From: Opitutus sp. GAS368
GTDB taxonomy: Bacteria; Verrucomicrobiota; Verrucomicrobiia; Opitutales; Opitutaceae
DNA: 60,376 bases
Assembly (NCBI GenBank): GCA_945869845.1
Contig: CAMBRG010000006.1
Location: forward strand, 1-60,376
Direction of reading: 5' to 3'
Position numbers and translations under genes: made by a program. How positions within the stretch are numbered: position 1 is the stretch's first letter; each line of letters starts with the position of its first letter. The notes under the pieces are model-generated. The model made no database searches, was not told the origin of the DNA, and saw only the letters and a program-made list of their open reading frames with translations. Shown here one piece after another: positions 1 to 7,702 of this stretch.

Positions 1-207
1 ACTCTCGAAGTCGGCGGCGAACCGGCCGTTTATTTTCTCGGCCCGCACCGCGGCGGTCTCGAAGTTGTGATCGGTGGACAAACCGTCGTGGTGGTGACCG
101 TCGCCTCGCCGCTCGGTCGCCAACTCGTCGGCCGCCACCTCGGCGAGAGCGTGATGCTGCCCGGCCGCACCGGCCCGGCGCTCCAAAAAATCAGCGCCGT
201 CGCCTAA
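1..207 (+). CDS. GreA/GreB-like transcription elongation factor, C-terminal part
   Basis: Open from the first base of the window in frame 1 and ending at TAA 205-207, so only the last 68 residues are present. The pattern YFLGPHRGG near residue 11, followed by TVASPLGRQLVGRHLGE, matches the C-terminal FKBP-like domain of GreA/GreB proteins, where SPLG...L.G...GD is the most conserved block. Proteins of this family bind RNA polymerase through the secondary channel and stimulate cleavage of backtracked transcripts. The N-terminal coiled coil, which would tell GreA, GreB or a Gre-like domain protein apart, lies outside the window. The family call rests on the domain signature alone. Confidence 0.7.
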   Translation, partial: TLEVGGEPAVYFLGPHRGGLEVVIGGQTVVVVTVASPLGRQLVGRHLGESVMLPGRTGPALQKISAVA

Positions 208-444
208 ACCCTTTAGGCCGTTCGGGGCAACAGGCTCCCCGCTGACCACTCACCTCCGCCGGCTCACTTTGCCGCCGGCTTAAACCGTACGGCCGCCACG
301 TTGTCTTTCAGCTGGGTGGGGTTTGCCCGGATCGCCGCCCCACGGAACTGATCTCGCGGGCCCGCCGACCGGGGCATTTTCCTCGCGCGAAAAAATTCAC
401 CCGCCAGTTTGGCGTTTCGCCCAAACCGCCACACGCTTCGCCCC

Positions 445-1227
445 ATGTCGTCCAGCGAAAATCCAACCGCGTCCCCCTCCGTTCCTCCCGTCATTCTCAT
501 CGCCGGCATCACCGGCGGCATCGGCTCCGCCCTCGCCCGCCGCCTCATCGCCGCCGGCGCCCACGTCGCCGGCTACGCGCGCAACGCCGATAAACTCGCC
601 GCCCTCCACGCCGAGCTCCCCTCGCTGCTCACCCTCACGGCCGATGCCACCCAACCCGCCGAGCTCGAAGCCGCCGTTGCCGCCACCGTCGCCCACTACG
701 GCCGGCTCGACGGCTACGTCCACGCCGTCGGTTCGATTGTGATCAAGCCCGCCCACCAAACCCGCCCCGAGGAATGGCTGCACGTGCTCGACCTCAACCT
801 CAACTCCGCCTTCTACGGCCTCCGCGCCGCCCTCGGCCCGATGCAGTCGCAGAGCGCCGGCAGCATCGTCTTCATCAGCTCCGTCGCCGCCCAAGCCGGC
901 CTGCCCGCCCACGAAGCCATCGCCGCCGCCAAGGCCGGGGTCGATGGCCTCGTGCGCTCCGCCGCCGCCAGTTACGCGCCGCGCAACATCCGGGTGAACT
1001 CCGTCGCACCCGGCCTCGTCGACACCCCGCTCGCCGCTCCGCTCCTCGCCAGCGAAGCCGCCCGCGCCTTCTCCGAAAAGATGCACCCCCTCGGTCGCAT
1101 CGGCCGTCCCGATCAGGTCGCAAGCCTCATCGCCTGGCTCCTCTCGCCCGACGCCGATTGGGTCACCGGCCAGACTTATTCCATCGACGGCGGTCTCGCC
1201 CACCTCCGCCCCCGCCCCAAGGTGTAA
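445..1227 (+). CDS. Short-chain dehydrogenase/reductase (SDR) lacking the catalytic Tyr
   Basis: A 260-residue SDR-fold protein. The Rossmann nucleotide motif [14 protein letters not shown] lies near residues 22-35. A Ser-containing segment (VFISSVAAQ) and the PGLVDTPL segment are in the usual order, and the C-terminal [10 protein letters not shown] is typical of classical SDRs. At the active site the YxxxK motif reads IAAAK: the Lys is present but the Tyr is Ile, and a His sits three residues further upstream. The substrate is unknown. The ATG at 445 is preferred over an upstream alternative because the SDR fold starts shortly after it. It lies 81 bases upstream of the inositol oxygenase gene and could be co-transcribed with it. 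Confidence 0.85.
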   Translation: MSSSENPTASPSVPPVILIAGITGGIGSALARRLIAAGAHVAGYARNADKLAALHAELPSLLTLTADATQPAELEAAVAATVAHYGRLDGYVHAVGSIVIKPAHQTRPEEWLHVLDLNLNSAFYGLRAALGPMQSQSAGSIVFISSVAAQAGLPAHEAIAAAKAGVDGLVRSAAASYAPRNIRVNSVAPGLVDTPLAAPLLASEAARAFSEKMHPLGRIGRPDQVASLIAWLLSPDADWVTGQTYSIDGGLAHLRPRPKV

Positions 1228-1308
1228 TCCCGTTCTCGCCCTTCCGCCTGCCGCAATCGGAAATCGGAATCGGAAATCGAGAGCCGAAACTCTTAGTTCA
1301 AAATCCCC

Positions 1309-2226
1309 ATGATCACCCCCTCCGACCCCGCCCCCGCCAGCGACCAACCTCTCGCCAGCCTCGACGAGTGGGAGGATTTCTTGAAGGACAAGTACCCCGA
1401 GCCCGCTCCGGCCCCCGCCCGCGGCACGCCCAGCGTCGGCACCGATCCCGCCAAAAAGCAGGAAGATTTCCGCGTCTACGAAGCCGACGCCCGCCCCTCC
1501 GTCCGCGAATTCTACCGGCTCAATCACACCTTCCAGACCCACGAGTTCGCCCTCGCCAAACGCGAAGAATTCCTCGGCCGCACCCGCCTCACCATGGGCA
1601 TCTGGGAAGCCATGGAATATTTGAACCAGCTCGTCGACGACTCCGATCCCGACACCGATCTCTCCCAGCTCCAGCACCTCCTCCAGACCGCCGAGGCCAT
1701 GCGCCGCGACGGCCAACCGCGCTGGATGATCCTCACCGGCCTGATCCACGACCTCGGCAAAATCCTTTGCCTCTGGGGCGAACCGCAATGGGCCGTCGTC
1801 GGCGACACCTTTGCCACCGGCTGCGCGTTCTCGGAGAAAAATGTCTTCCCGCAATTCTTCGCCGCCAACCCCGACCGCCAAGTCGCCCGCTTCCAGACGC
1901 CCAACGGCATCTACGAGCCCGGCTGCGGTCTGGACAACGTCGTCCTCTCCTGGGGCCACGACGAATACATCTATCACGTCGCGAAAGATTATCTCCCGCC
2001 CGAAGGCCTCGCGATGCTCCGCTACCACAGCTTTTACCCGTGGCACCGCGAAGGCGCGTATGACCAGTTCTGCACGCCCGCCGACCGCGCGCTGATGCCG
2101 TGGGTGCTGAAGTTTAATACCTACGACCTCTACACCAAGAGCCACGAAGCCCCCGACGTCGCGAAGTTGAAGCCGTATTACGAAGAACTCATCCGCGAGT
2201 TCTTCCCCGCAAAAGTCCGCTGGTAA
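1309..2226 (+). CDS. myo-Inositol oxygenase (MIOX)
   Basis: A 305-residue protein collinear with animal and plant MIOX, which oxidises myo-inositol to D-glucuronate with O2 at a mixed-valent di-iron site. All six iron ligands of the family can be placed: H123 (LQHLLQTAE), H147/D148 (LIHDLGK), H217 (SWGHDEY), H240 (RYHSFYPWH) and D273 (FNTYDLYTK). The GEPQWAVVGDTF loop and the C-terminal PYY..LI segment also agree. The N-terminal 50 residues are Pro/Ala rich and family-unspecific. Bacterial members are uncommon relative to the NAD-dependent IolG pathway. No glucuronate-pathway gene is adjacent, although an SDR of unknown substrate precedes it. Confidence 0.95.
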   Translation: MITPSDPAPASDQPLASLDEWEDFLKDKYPEPAPAPARGTPSVGTDPAKKQEDFRVYEADARPSVREFYRLNHTFQTHEFALAKREEFLGRTRLTMGIWEAMEYLNQLVDDSDPDTDLSQLQHLLQTAEAMRRDGQPRWMILTGLIHDLGKILCLWGEPQWAVVGDTFATGCAFSEKNVFPQFFAANPDRQVARFQTPNGIYEPGCGLDNVVLSWGHDEYIYHVAKDYLPPEGLAMLRYHSFYPWHREGAYDQFCTPADRALMPWVLKFNTYDLYTKSHEAPDVAKLKPYYEELIREFFPAKVRW

Positions 2227-2230
2227 AAAA

Positions 2231-2302
2231 GTAGGGCAGGGTCTCCGACCCGCCCTGTCGCCCGTGGATCGCCGATGTAGCACGGGCCTCTGGCCCGCGG
2301 GT
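2231..2302. repeat. Pair of dispersed hairpin repeats, convergent junction
   Basis: Two imperfect palindromes follow the inositol oxygenase stop. The first (2231-2256) begins GTAGGGCAGGGTC and closes GACCCGCCCT. The second (2277-2302) contains CGGGCC-tct-GGCCCG. The first belongs to the same family as 40429-40490 and 57245-57298, and the second matches the reverse complement of 31376-31400. It lies between a plus-strand and a minus-strand gene, so transcription from both sides meets here. REP-like elements or bidirectional terminators are plausible readings. Confidence 0.75.
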
Positions 2303-2384
2303 TTTCAGTGGGAGTCAACCGCCCCCATTTAGCGCCCCTCGTCGGGCCGCCGCTCGTCGGCGCACTTTCCGCGTGCGCCCCAAC

Positions 2385-2427
2385 TGTTACCTATCACCCC
2401 GGACAGAGTGTCACCTATCTCTCCGGA
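2385..2427. mobile_element. Solitary IS21-family-like terminal repeat pair
   Basis: Two 19-bp direct repeats, TGTTACCTATCACCCCGGA (2385-2403) and TGTCACCTATCTCTCCGGA (2409-2427), are separated by 5 bp. Multiple terminal direct repeats of the TGTnACCTATCTCnCCGG type are characteristic of IS21-family ends. No istA/istB-like gene is near, so this would be an isolated end left after deletion or excision. The family assignment comes from memory of IS21 ends and not from a search. Confidence 0.45.
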
Positions 2428-2494
2428 TCATACCGCTCAACACCCCAGACACCGTTGGATCGACGGCTTGGGTAATTAGCTTGTCGGATTCACT

Positions 2495-2869
2495 TCAGGA
2501 TTTCTCCCGAAAGCCTACCTCGACGCGGTCGTCGTGGATCGTGAACGTCAGCCGGCCGGATTTGCCGCGCGGATAGATTTTACTCAGGTCGAACTTCTCG
2601 GCTCGGTGCCCGCTCGGTTCATCCCAGTGCAACTCCGTCTGAGTCGTTATCGCGTGCGGAAAATAAAGATAAATTGCGGTAGCGCCTCTTACCAAGCGTC
2701 CCCACGCACAAGCGTTCTCACCAAAGCGAGCCTGTGCATTCTCCAAATTACGCGACGACTGGTTCACGATCTCAACGTCAACTTCGGGCTTCATCGCCGC
2801 CAGTCCGTTGCCGCCGCAGGCGGCAAGCAATGCGCAAAGCAACCACGGCAGGACACGGAAAAGCTTCAT
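2495..2869 (-). CDS. Small lipoprotein of unknown function
   Basis: A 124-residue protein with an N-terminal lipoprotein signal: positively charged start, hydrophobic core (FRVLPWLLCALL) and lipobox LAAC with Cys near position 18. The mature part is about 105 residues, probably beta-rich, ending in charged strands (RLTFTIHDDRVEVGF). I do not recognise the family. Its ATG overlaps by 4 bases (ATGA) the stop codon of a truncated reading frame at 2866-2940, which suggests it was once the second gene of a translationally coupled pair whose first gene has been destroyed. Confidence 0.6.
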   Translation of the reverse strand: MKLFRVLPWLLCALLAACGGNGLAAMKPEVDVEIVNQSSRNLENAQARFGENACAWGRLVRGATAIYLYFPHAITTQTELHWDEPSGHRAEKFDLSKIYPRGKSGRLTFTIHDDRVEVGFREKS

Positions 2870-2940
2870 GGGTGGTAGTAAACTTTACGCACGCGCTGTT
2901 TGCCGGTAACGGCTTCGACGAACTTGTCGTTGAACCATCG
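2866..2940 (-). pseudogene. 3' stub of a truncated gene
   Basis: Reading the minus strand from 2940 gives about 24 codons of protein-like sequence (RWFNDKFVEAVTGKQRVRKV, then YYHP) ending at a TGA that overlaps the ATG of the lipoprotein gene. Upstream the frame runs into the tandem and inverted repeats at 2944-3190, where the translation becomes low-complexity. I infer a gene whose 5' part was replaced by the repeat element. The original function is not recognisable. Confidence 0.4.
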
Positions 2941-2943
2941 CGG

Positions 2944-2980
2944 GTGGGGGCAAAAGGGGTCGGTGGGGGCAAAAGGGGTC
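2944..2980. repeat. Two-copy tandem of a 19-bp unit
   Basis: GTGGGGGCAAAAGGGGTC occurs twice in a row (2944-2962 and 2963-2980). The second copy runs directly into the left arm of the long inverted repeat that starts at 2970. Confidence 0.85.
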
Positions 2981-3190
2981 TGGCCGTTTTTTGTTAGTTC
3001 GGTCACGTTTTGGGTGGTGGGGATAATCACACATTGTAGCCGTGGCCCCGAGTGGCAACTGTTTGGCTGGCTTTTAGATTAAAGGCGGAATCTTGTTGGA
3101 AAGTCGATCCACATTTTTCGCGTCATGCCCCACCCTCTCTCGCCGATCGACTCAACCAAGAACCAACAAAAAACGGCCAGACCCCTTTTG
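2970..3190. mobile_element. 221-bp element bounded by perfect 26-bp inverted repeats
   Basis: The left arm at 2970-2995 (starts CAAAAGGGGTCTGGCCG) is the exact reverse complement of 3165-3190 (ends CGGCCAGACCCCTTTTG). The 169-bp interior has no convincing gene. Terminal inverted repeats of this length around a short non-coding interior suggest a MITE-like element, or a REP doublet mobilised in trans by a Y1/RAYT-type transposase. No transposase is in the window. Gene stubs flank both sides (2866-2940 minus, 3192-3296 plus), as expected if insertion or associated deletion broke local genes. Confidence 0.6.
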
Positions 3191-3191
3191 G

Positions 3192-3296
3192 CACCCGGAA
3201 GTTTTTGGAAGCTACTGGAGCACAGTCTTGCCGATTATCTCAGGCGCTCTATTCGGTCTTATCGGCTTTGTCGTCGGCCGCAAAGAAAGTCCCTAA
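3192..3296 (+). pseudogene. C-terminal stub with a membrane segment
   Basis: Directly outside the right arm of the inverted repeat, one frame reads YWSTVLPIISGALFGLIGF followed by VVGRKESP and a stop at 3294-3296. This is a credible transmembrane helix with a positively charged end. The frame extends back through the repeat without a good start, so it looks like the 3' remnant of a small membrane-protein gene. A chance hydrophobic frame cannot be excluded. Confidence 0.3.
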
Positions 3297-3357
3297 GCTA
3301 ACGAGAATTAGCGTCTAGGCGCGAGCAGATCGTATCGAGCTGAAGGCATTCCATCGC

Positions 3358-6300
3358 TCACAAGGGAAGTTCGCCTTCGATTTGGAGGCCGAGCTCGTTG
3401 GGGGCGGACTTGGATTTGCGGGGTTTTTTGGCGGGCTTGGGGGACGTGGCGGCTTGGGCTTTTTCTTCGGCGACGCGTTGGTGGTTGAGGGCGAGGAGGC
3501 GGCGGAGGAGTTCTTTGCGCGCGGCGGGGCTGATGGTGTAGCGGACGCGGTCGTTTTCGGGGAGCGTCTCGACTTCCTGGAAGTCGTGGCCGAGGGCGAC
3601 CTGGCCGGTCCAGCCGTAGGCGGCGAGCACTGCTTCGTCCAACTCACGGTGCAGGATGCGGAGTTTCAGGATGCCCTGATAACCGGCCTCGGCTTCGGCG
3701 GGCTTCTTGCTCACCCGGGCGACTTCGGCGGGGGTGAGGTCGCGGTCATGGAAAAGGTTGTAGATGTCGGTCAGGCCCAGCCAGAGGCGAAGCATCAGGG
3801 CGCGGCGATGTTCGTGGTAGTGATCACCAATTCTAGTCAGATTATCGCGTGAGGCATTTTCATTGGGAAACGGATAGCTTTCGAACGCACGAGACGGTGT
3901 GTAACGCAATGTGCCACCTAATCCACCGCTGTATTTAGATGCCCAATCTGAGTGAAAAGATGATTGGAGGACCGAGAAATCGAAGAATGTATCGCGGTTT
4001 ATTACCACCACCGTGTCCGCAAAGACCCAAGTCGGATTTACCTGTGAAAAGCTGAGATATTTAGTGACGCGCGAAGTGGCTAAGCACCATTTTTTGCCTG
4101 AGACATGCTCATACAAGTTCGAACACAACTCTGCAAACTGCCACCAATTCTCGCGATAGCATTTTCGATTTAATGCATCACGCAGCGGCTTTACCGTCTG
4201 ACGAACATGATCAATACAGAGGGAATAGGTTTCCGCTTCGACTAACTGTATTTTTTTGAAGTTAATGACCTCTCGCGACGGGTTTTGGGACGGCCGGCTA
4301 TTGAGATCGTCCCCTATGAGGTAAGGAAATATGACCTCGCCGCTCTTCGCCTCTGAAAGGCGAAGGCGGTGGGCTTCATCGTGGCTAAGAATAAAACCTG
4401 CTCCATTAACTATTGATCCTATGAAACTGCCTTTGGAATTCGCAGTTAAGGTTTCGGCCTCCCCCTGCGTGAGCTCGTCTTCGAGATGTGCGTTTATGTG
4501 CGAGACATGGCGACCATCCAGTAACGCGGGTTTGGCCCAAGCCCCATTAATAAAGCTGAGTAACGATACCCTCACATTAGCGCGACCCGGCCAGACAATA
4601 CTACGCGAAGCATAGTTAATGGAAATGCCCTGACTGAGCAGAATCGAAAGGCCTCCTTCACGTGTGTCACCCTGGGCTATCGTCTTGGTTGTGATGAGGC
4701 CTGATTGTCCGCCCTGACGAAGTAACCCAGCAATTCGCCGCAGGAAATAAACTACCAAGTCGGATAAGCCTCCGGCAGGAGAATAAGCATAGAAGAAATA
4801 ATTGAGACACCCATCCCCGTATAGTCCGCTGATTTTTTTGCCGCCTAGATATGGCGGATTGCCGAGAATACAGTCGAAGCCGCCGCGCGCGATGATCTCC
4901 GGAAACTGAAGGAACCAGTGGAAGAAGCGCTTTCGCTCGGCGAGTGCACGCGCGGCAGCGAGGGCGTCGGCGCGTGGAGTGGCTTTGCCGGTGAGGTAGT
5001 CGCGGAAGGATTCGTCGGTGAAGAGGTGGGCCTTGGTCGCCTCGGTCTTGGGGGTGTAGAACTGGGCGATGGGAATGGCGGCGAGCTGGCCGAGGTGCCA
5101 GGCGTCGGGGCTGGACGCGAATTGCTCGTAGCGGCGTTTCTTGGCCTCGATCTCGGTGGGGGTGCGTTCCGGCAGGCCGCAGATTTCGTTGGATCGGGTG
5201 ACGATGGCATCGAGCTGGGCTTTTAGCTCGGGGGCGAGGTTGAGGGTGGTCTGGGATTTGCCGGCGCGCTCGTCCTTGTTTTTGCGGCGAAAGTGGGCGG
5301 CGAGGTCTTTGTCGTCGCCGGGGAGGGTGACGAAGGCCTCGTCGGGCACGCCGCGCTCCAGCTCTTCGCGGCGGACGAAGCCGACGATGGCGTTGCCGCA
5401 CTTGATGTGGTGGTCGAGGAAGTTGAGGGGCTCGCCGGGGTTGTGCGCCTCCAACCAGAGGGCGACTTTGCACAGCTCAACGGCGAGGGGGTTCAAGTCC
5501 ACGCCGTAGATGCAGTAGCGGATTACATCGCGCACGGCGGCCCGGAAGGCAGCAGGGCTGGGCTGCTCTTCGCCGGTGCGGACGATGGCGAGTTCGGTGC
5601 CGATGCGGCGGGCGGCGGCGAGGAGGATATGGCCGGAGCCGCAGGAGATGTCGGCTACGCGGAGGCTGAGGAGGGCGGCGGCGGGATCGGGCTCCTTGAG
5701 CTTTTGGGCGATGAGGGGATCGAGGGCGTGTTTGAGGAGCGGCTGGACGAGATCGTCGGGCGTGTAGTGGGAGCCGGTGGCTGCGCGTTCGTCGCCTTGT
5801 TTGAAGGCGAAGGCGGGGCGCGGGCCGTTGGTGTGGAAGACGGGCTCGAATTCGAGGAGGCCTTGGTAGACGGAGCCGAACTCCTCGACGTTGAGGGCGG
5901 CGTAGTTGACGCGGATGGTGGTGTGGGCGTCCTCGTTTTCGTAGAGGGAGAGGGCGCGGAGGCAGAGGAAGGTGGTGGCGTTGTCGAGGTGGCAGTCGCG
6001 GATGAGGCCGATGGCGTCGGGGCGGAAGAGGTCGCCGGCGAGCGGGGCGATGCCGAGGCGGGGGCCGGGGCCGCCGGCCTCGAAGAGCTGGAAGCAGGCG
6101 AGGACGGCGAGCCAGGCGTCGTCTTTGCGCGGGTCGTCGAGGTGGCGGGTGTCGGCGAGGCGGCGGACGCGCTGGAGGCTGTAGAAGCGGTAATAGAGGT
6201 CGCGCTTGGAGGCGGAGGGCGAGAGGGGGTAGACGAGATTGCGCTCTTCAATGACGAGCAGGAAGAGGAGGCGATAGATGAGGCGGAGGAGGTGTGAGTA

Positions 6301-7137
6301 GTAAGCGGAGGGGGTGAGTTGACCGGACTGGACGGCGGCGCGGAGGGCGTCATTTCGCGGGTGGGCGAGGAGTCCGTTGGCGAAGGATTTGATCGCGGTC
6401 TCGACGGCCTTGCTGAGTCCATCGCGGATGCGGGCTCCGGCCTCGACGGAATCGAGGTGGTAGCGCTCGATAAGACTCTCGGCGGTGGCCTCGGAGGAGG
6501 CGGGCAGGCGCGAGGCGTGGAGGAAGCGGTAGAGGAGGGCGAAATCGGCGTAGAGGCCGTCGGTGAAGATGCGGTCGAGGTCGAACTCAAGGTAGGTGAG
6601 TTTGACGAGGCGCGAGCTGTCGCGGAGAAGGCGGAGGAGGCAGCCGTTGGTGACGAGACCGTAGGTCTGGTCGGCGAGGTTGAGGTATTCCTGCACGAGG
6701 CCATGGGCCGACATGCGTGGGCCGGAGGTTCGCTCGGGACGGCGGTCGAGGCCGGCGGGTTCGCGGACGCTGACGATGTGCACGGGAACGCCGGCGCGGT
6801 TGGCGGCGTGGTGGGAGATGGGGTAGAGTTTGCCGTGGAGATCGAGGCCCCGGTCGTGGCGTTCGAGTTGGTAGCCGAGAAGGCCGAGGAGGGGGACGAC
6901 CCAGAGGTTGCGCGTCTCGGTGGTGGCGGAGGCGTTGGCCGGTAGGGCGTCGAGCTTGCGCTGGAAGATGCGCCAGTAGTCCTGCGCGTCGGCCCAGGCG
7001 CGAGCGATCTCATCCTTCACGACGGAGCCGGCGGGCAGACCGAACTCGGCCGAGCGCTGGCCGGGCAGGTCGTCGGCCCGGGCGAACAGCTCGGGAGAGA
7101 GGATGGCGCCTTCGAGGCGGAGGGAGGGGAAGGTCAC
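3358..7137 (-). CDS. Large Eco57I-type N6-adenine DNA methylase (DrmMI/type IIG-like)
   Basis: A 1259-residue protein. The AdoMet-binding motif reads VADISCGSGHILLAAARR near residue 495, and the catalytic motif IV is NPPY at residues 760-763, the N6-adenine class. The roughly 480-residue N-terminal part resembles that of Eco57I/PglX/DrmMI-like enzymes; I see no certain PD-(D/E)XK nuclease. The likely target-recognition region, residues about 770-1100 (bases roughly 3840-4830), is clearly richer in A+T than the rest of the gene, which suggests module exchange. The start is GTG 7137; no in-frame ATG is near. It follows the AbiE/metalloprotease genes after a 112-bp gap. With the two helicases it makes a DISARM-like set. 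Confidence 0.85.
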   Translation of the reverse strand: MTFPSLRLEGAILSPELFARADDLPGQRSAEFGLPAGSVVKDEIARAWADAQDYWRIFQRKLDALPANASATTETRNLWVVPLLGLLGYQLERHDRGLDLHGKLYPISHHAANRAGVPVHIVSVREPAGLDRRPERTSGPRMSAHGLVQEYLNLADQTYGLVTNGCLLRLLRDSSRLVKLTYLEFDLDRIFTDGLYADFALLYRFLHASRLPASSEATAESLIERYHLDSVEAGARIRDGLSKAVETAIKSFANGLLAHPRNDALRAAVQSGQLTPSAYYSHLLRLIYRLLFLLVIEERNLVYPLSPSASKRDLYYRFYSLQRVRRLADTRHLDDPRKDDAWLAVLACFQLFEAGGPGPRLGIAPLAGDLFRPDAIGLIRDCHLDNATTFLCLRALSLYENEDAHTTIRVNYAALNVEEFGSVYQGLLEFEPVFHTNGPRPAFAFKQGDERAATGSHYTPDDLVQPLLKHALDPLIAQKLKEPDPAAALLSLRVADISCGSGHILLAAARRIGTELAIVRTGEEQPSPAAFRAAVRDVIRYCIYGVDLNPLAVELCKVALWLEAHNPGEPLNFLDHHIKCGNAIVGFVRREELERGVPDEAFVTLPGDDKDLAAHFRRKNKDERAGKSQTTLNLAPELKAQLDAIVTRSNEICGLPERTPTEIEAKKRRYEQFASSPDAWHLGQLAAIPIAQFYTPKTEATKAHLFTDESFRDYLTGKATPRADALAAARALAERKRFFHWFLQFPEIIARGGFDCILGNPPYLGGKKISGLYGDGCLNYFFYAYSPAGGLSDLVVYFLRRIAGLLRQGGQSGLITTKTIAQGDTREGGLSILLSQGISINYASRSIVWPGRANVRVSLLSFINGAWAKPALLDGRHVSHINAHLEDELTQGEAETLTANSKGSFIGSIVNGAGFILSHDEAHRLRLSEAKSGEVIFPYLIGDDLNSRPSQNPSREVINFKKIQLVEAETYSLCIDHVRQTVKPLRDALNRKCYRENWWQFAELCSNLYEHVSGKKWCLATSRVTKYLSFSQVNPTWVFADTVVVINRDTFFDFSVLQSSFHSDWASKYSGGLGGTLRYTPSRAFESYPFPNENASRDNLTRIGDHYHEHRRALMLRLWLGLTDIYNLFHDRDLTPAEVARVSKKPAEAEAGYQGILKLRILHRELDEAVLAAYGWTGQVALGHDFQEVETLPENDRVRYTISPAARKELLRRLLALNHQRVAEEKAQAATSPKPAKKPRKSKSAPNELGLQIEGELPL

Positions 7138-7207
7138 GGGCGAAAGATCAGAACGACAGGGCGAAAGAGGTCAGAGCGACGGAGGTCGGAGGTCAGAAAT
7201 TTTTTAA

Positions 7208-7233
7208 CCACGAAACACACGAAAGACACGAAA
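7208..7233. repeat. Degenerate CACGAAA-type repeat upstream of the methylase
   Basis: The plus strand reads CCACGAAACACACGAAAGAC followed by ACGAAA, about three degenerate copies of an 8-9 bp unit. Related tracts lie at 20267-20293 and about 53130-53160. In each case it is just upstream of a minus-strand start codon. Confidence 0.6.
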
Positions 7234-7249
7234 TGAGTATGAGGTTGAG

Positions 7250-7702
7250 CTAGGTGTAGGATTCGGCGGCGCGGGCGTCGGTTTCGAGTGGGCCGGGGCC
7301 ATAGCGGAAATGAAGCAGCTCTTTCAGGTAGAAAAACATGAAGGTCTTGATGGAGCCGAAGCACTCATACTGCGCGACGTGGCGGAACTCGTGGGGCCAA
7401 ATGTCGGCGCGTGCGGCTTGGTCGTCGCGCATGAAGATGCCGTGGCCGAGCGTCATGCCGCCGGTGCGTTCGGGGAACAGGCCGACTTGATCGGCGAGAG
7501 CACGGAGGGTCGGGTCGTCGGGGAATGGAACCTCGGGCACGGTAAGGACGCGGACGCGCTCGGGCTGGGTGACGCCGACCTGGCGGGCTAAGGCGAGTTC
7601 TGCGGGGGTGAGGGCGCGACCTTGGGCGAGGATGAGCGCGGACTGCTGCTCGGCCCAAAGGGTGACGGCGTTCCAGAGGTCGTCGAAGGAAGGAGTGCTC
7701 AT
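7250..7702 (-). CDS. Small HExxH metalloprotease-like protein in the AbiE operon
   Basis: A 150-residue protein. The zinc-binding motif HEFRH lies near residue 105 (WPHEFRHVAQYECFG), and a further Glu in PLETDARAAES near the C-terminus could be the third ligand, as in gluzincin-like domains. No signal peptide is seen, so it should act in the cytoplasm. The ATG at 7702 overlaps the toxin gene stop in an ATGA arrangement, so translation is probably coupled to the AbiEii-like protein. I do not recognise a named family. A protease acting on the antitoxin or on a defence component is a possible but unproven role. Confidence 0.65.
   Translation of the reverse strand: MSTPSFDDLWNAVTLWAEQQSALILAQGRALTPAELALARQVGVTQPERVRVLTVPEVPFPDDPTLRALADQVGLFPERTGGMTLGHGIFMRDDQAARADIWPHEFRHVAQYECFGSIKTFMFFYLKELLHFRYGPGPLETDARAAESYT

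Noticed and set aside
264-400. Minus-strand C-terminus-like frame ending VRFKPAAK before the SDR gene
   Set aside because: Looks protein-like, but there is no start or family match and it runs into the antisense of the SDR gene; could be a relic, not supportable.
397-2283. A 628-codon minus-strand open frame opposite the SDR and inositol oxygenase genes
   Set aside because: The translation is Gly/Ala/Val/Glu biased with no family motif, as expected opposite high-G+C codon usage; both plus-strand genes are certain.
5293-6945. Long plus-strand frames opposite the methylase gene
   Set aside because: Composition is dominated by Glu, Gly and Ala from antisense reading; the methylase motifs on the other strand are clear.
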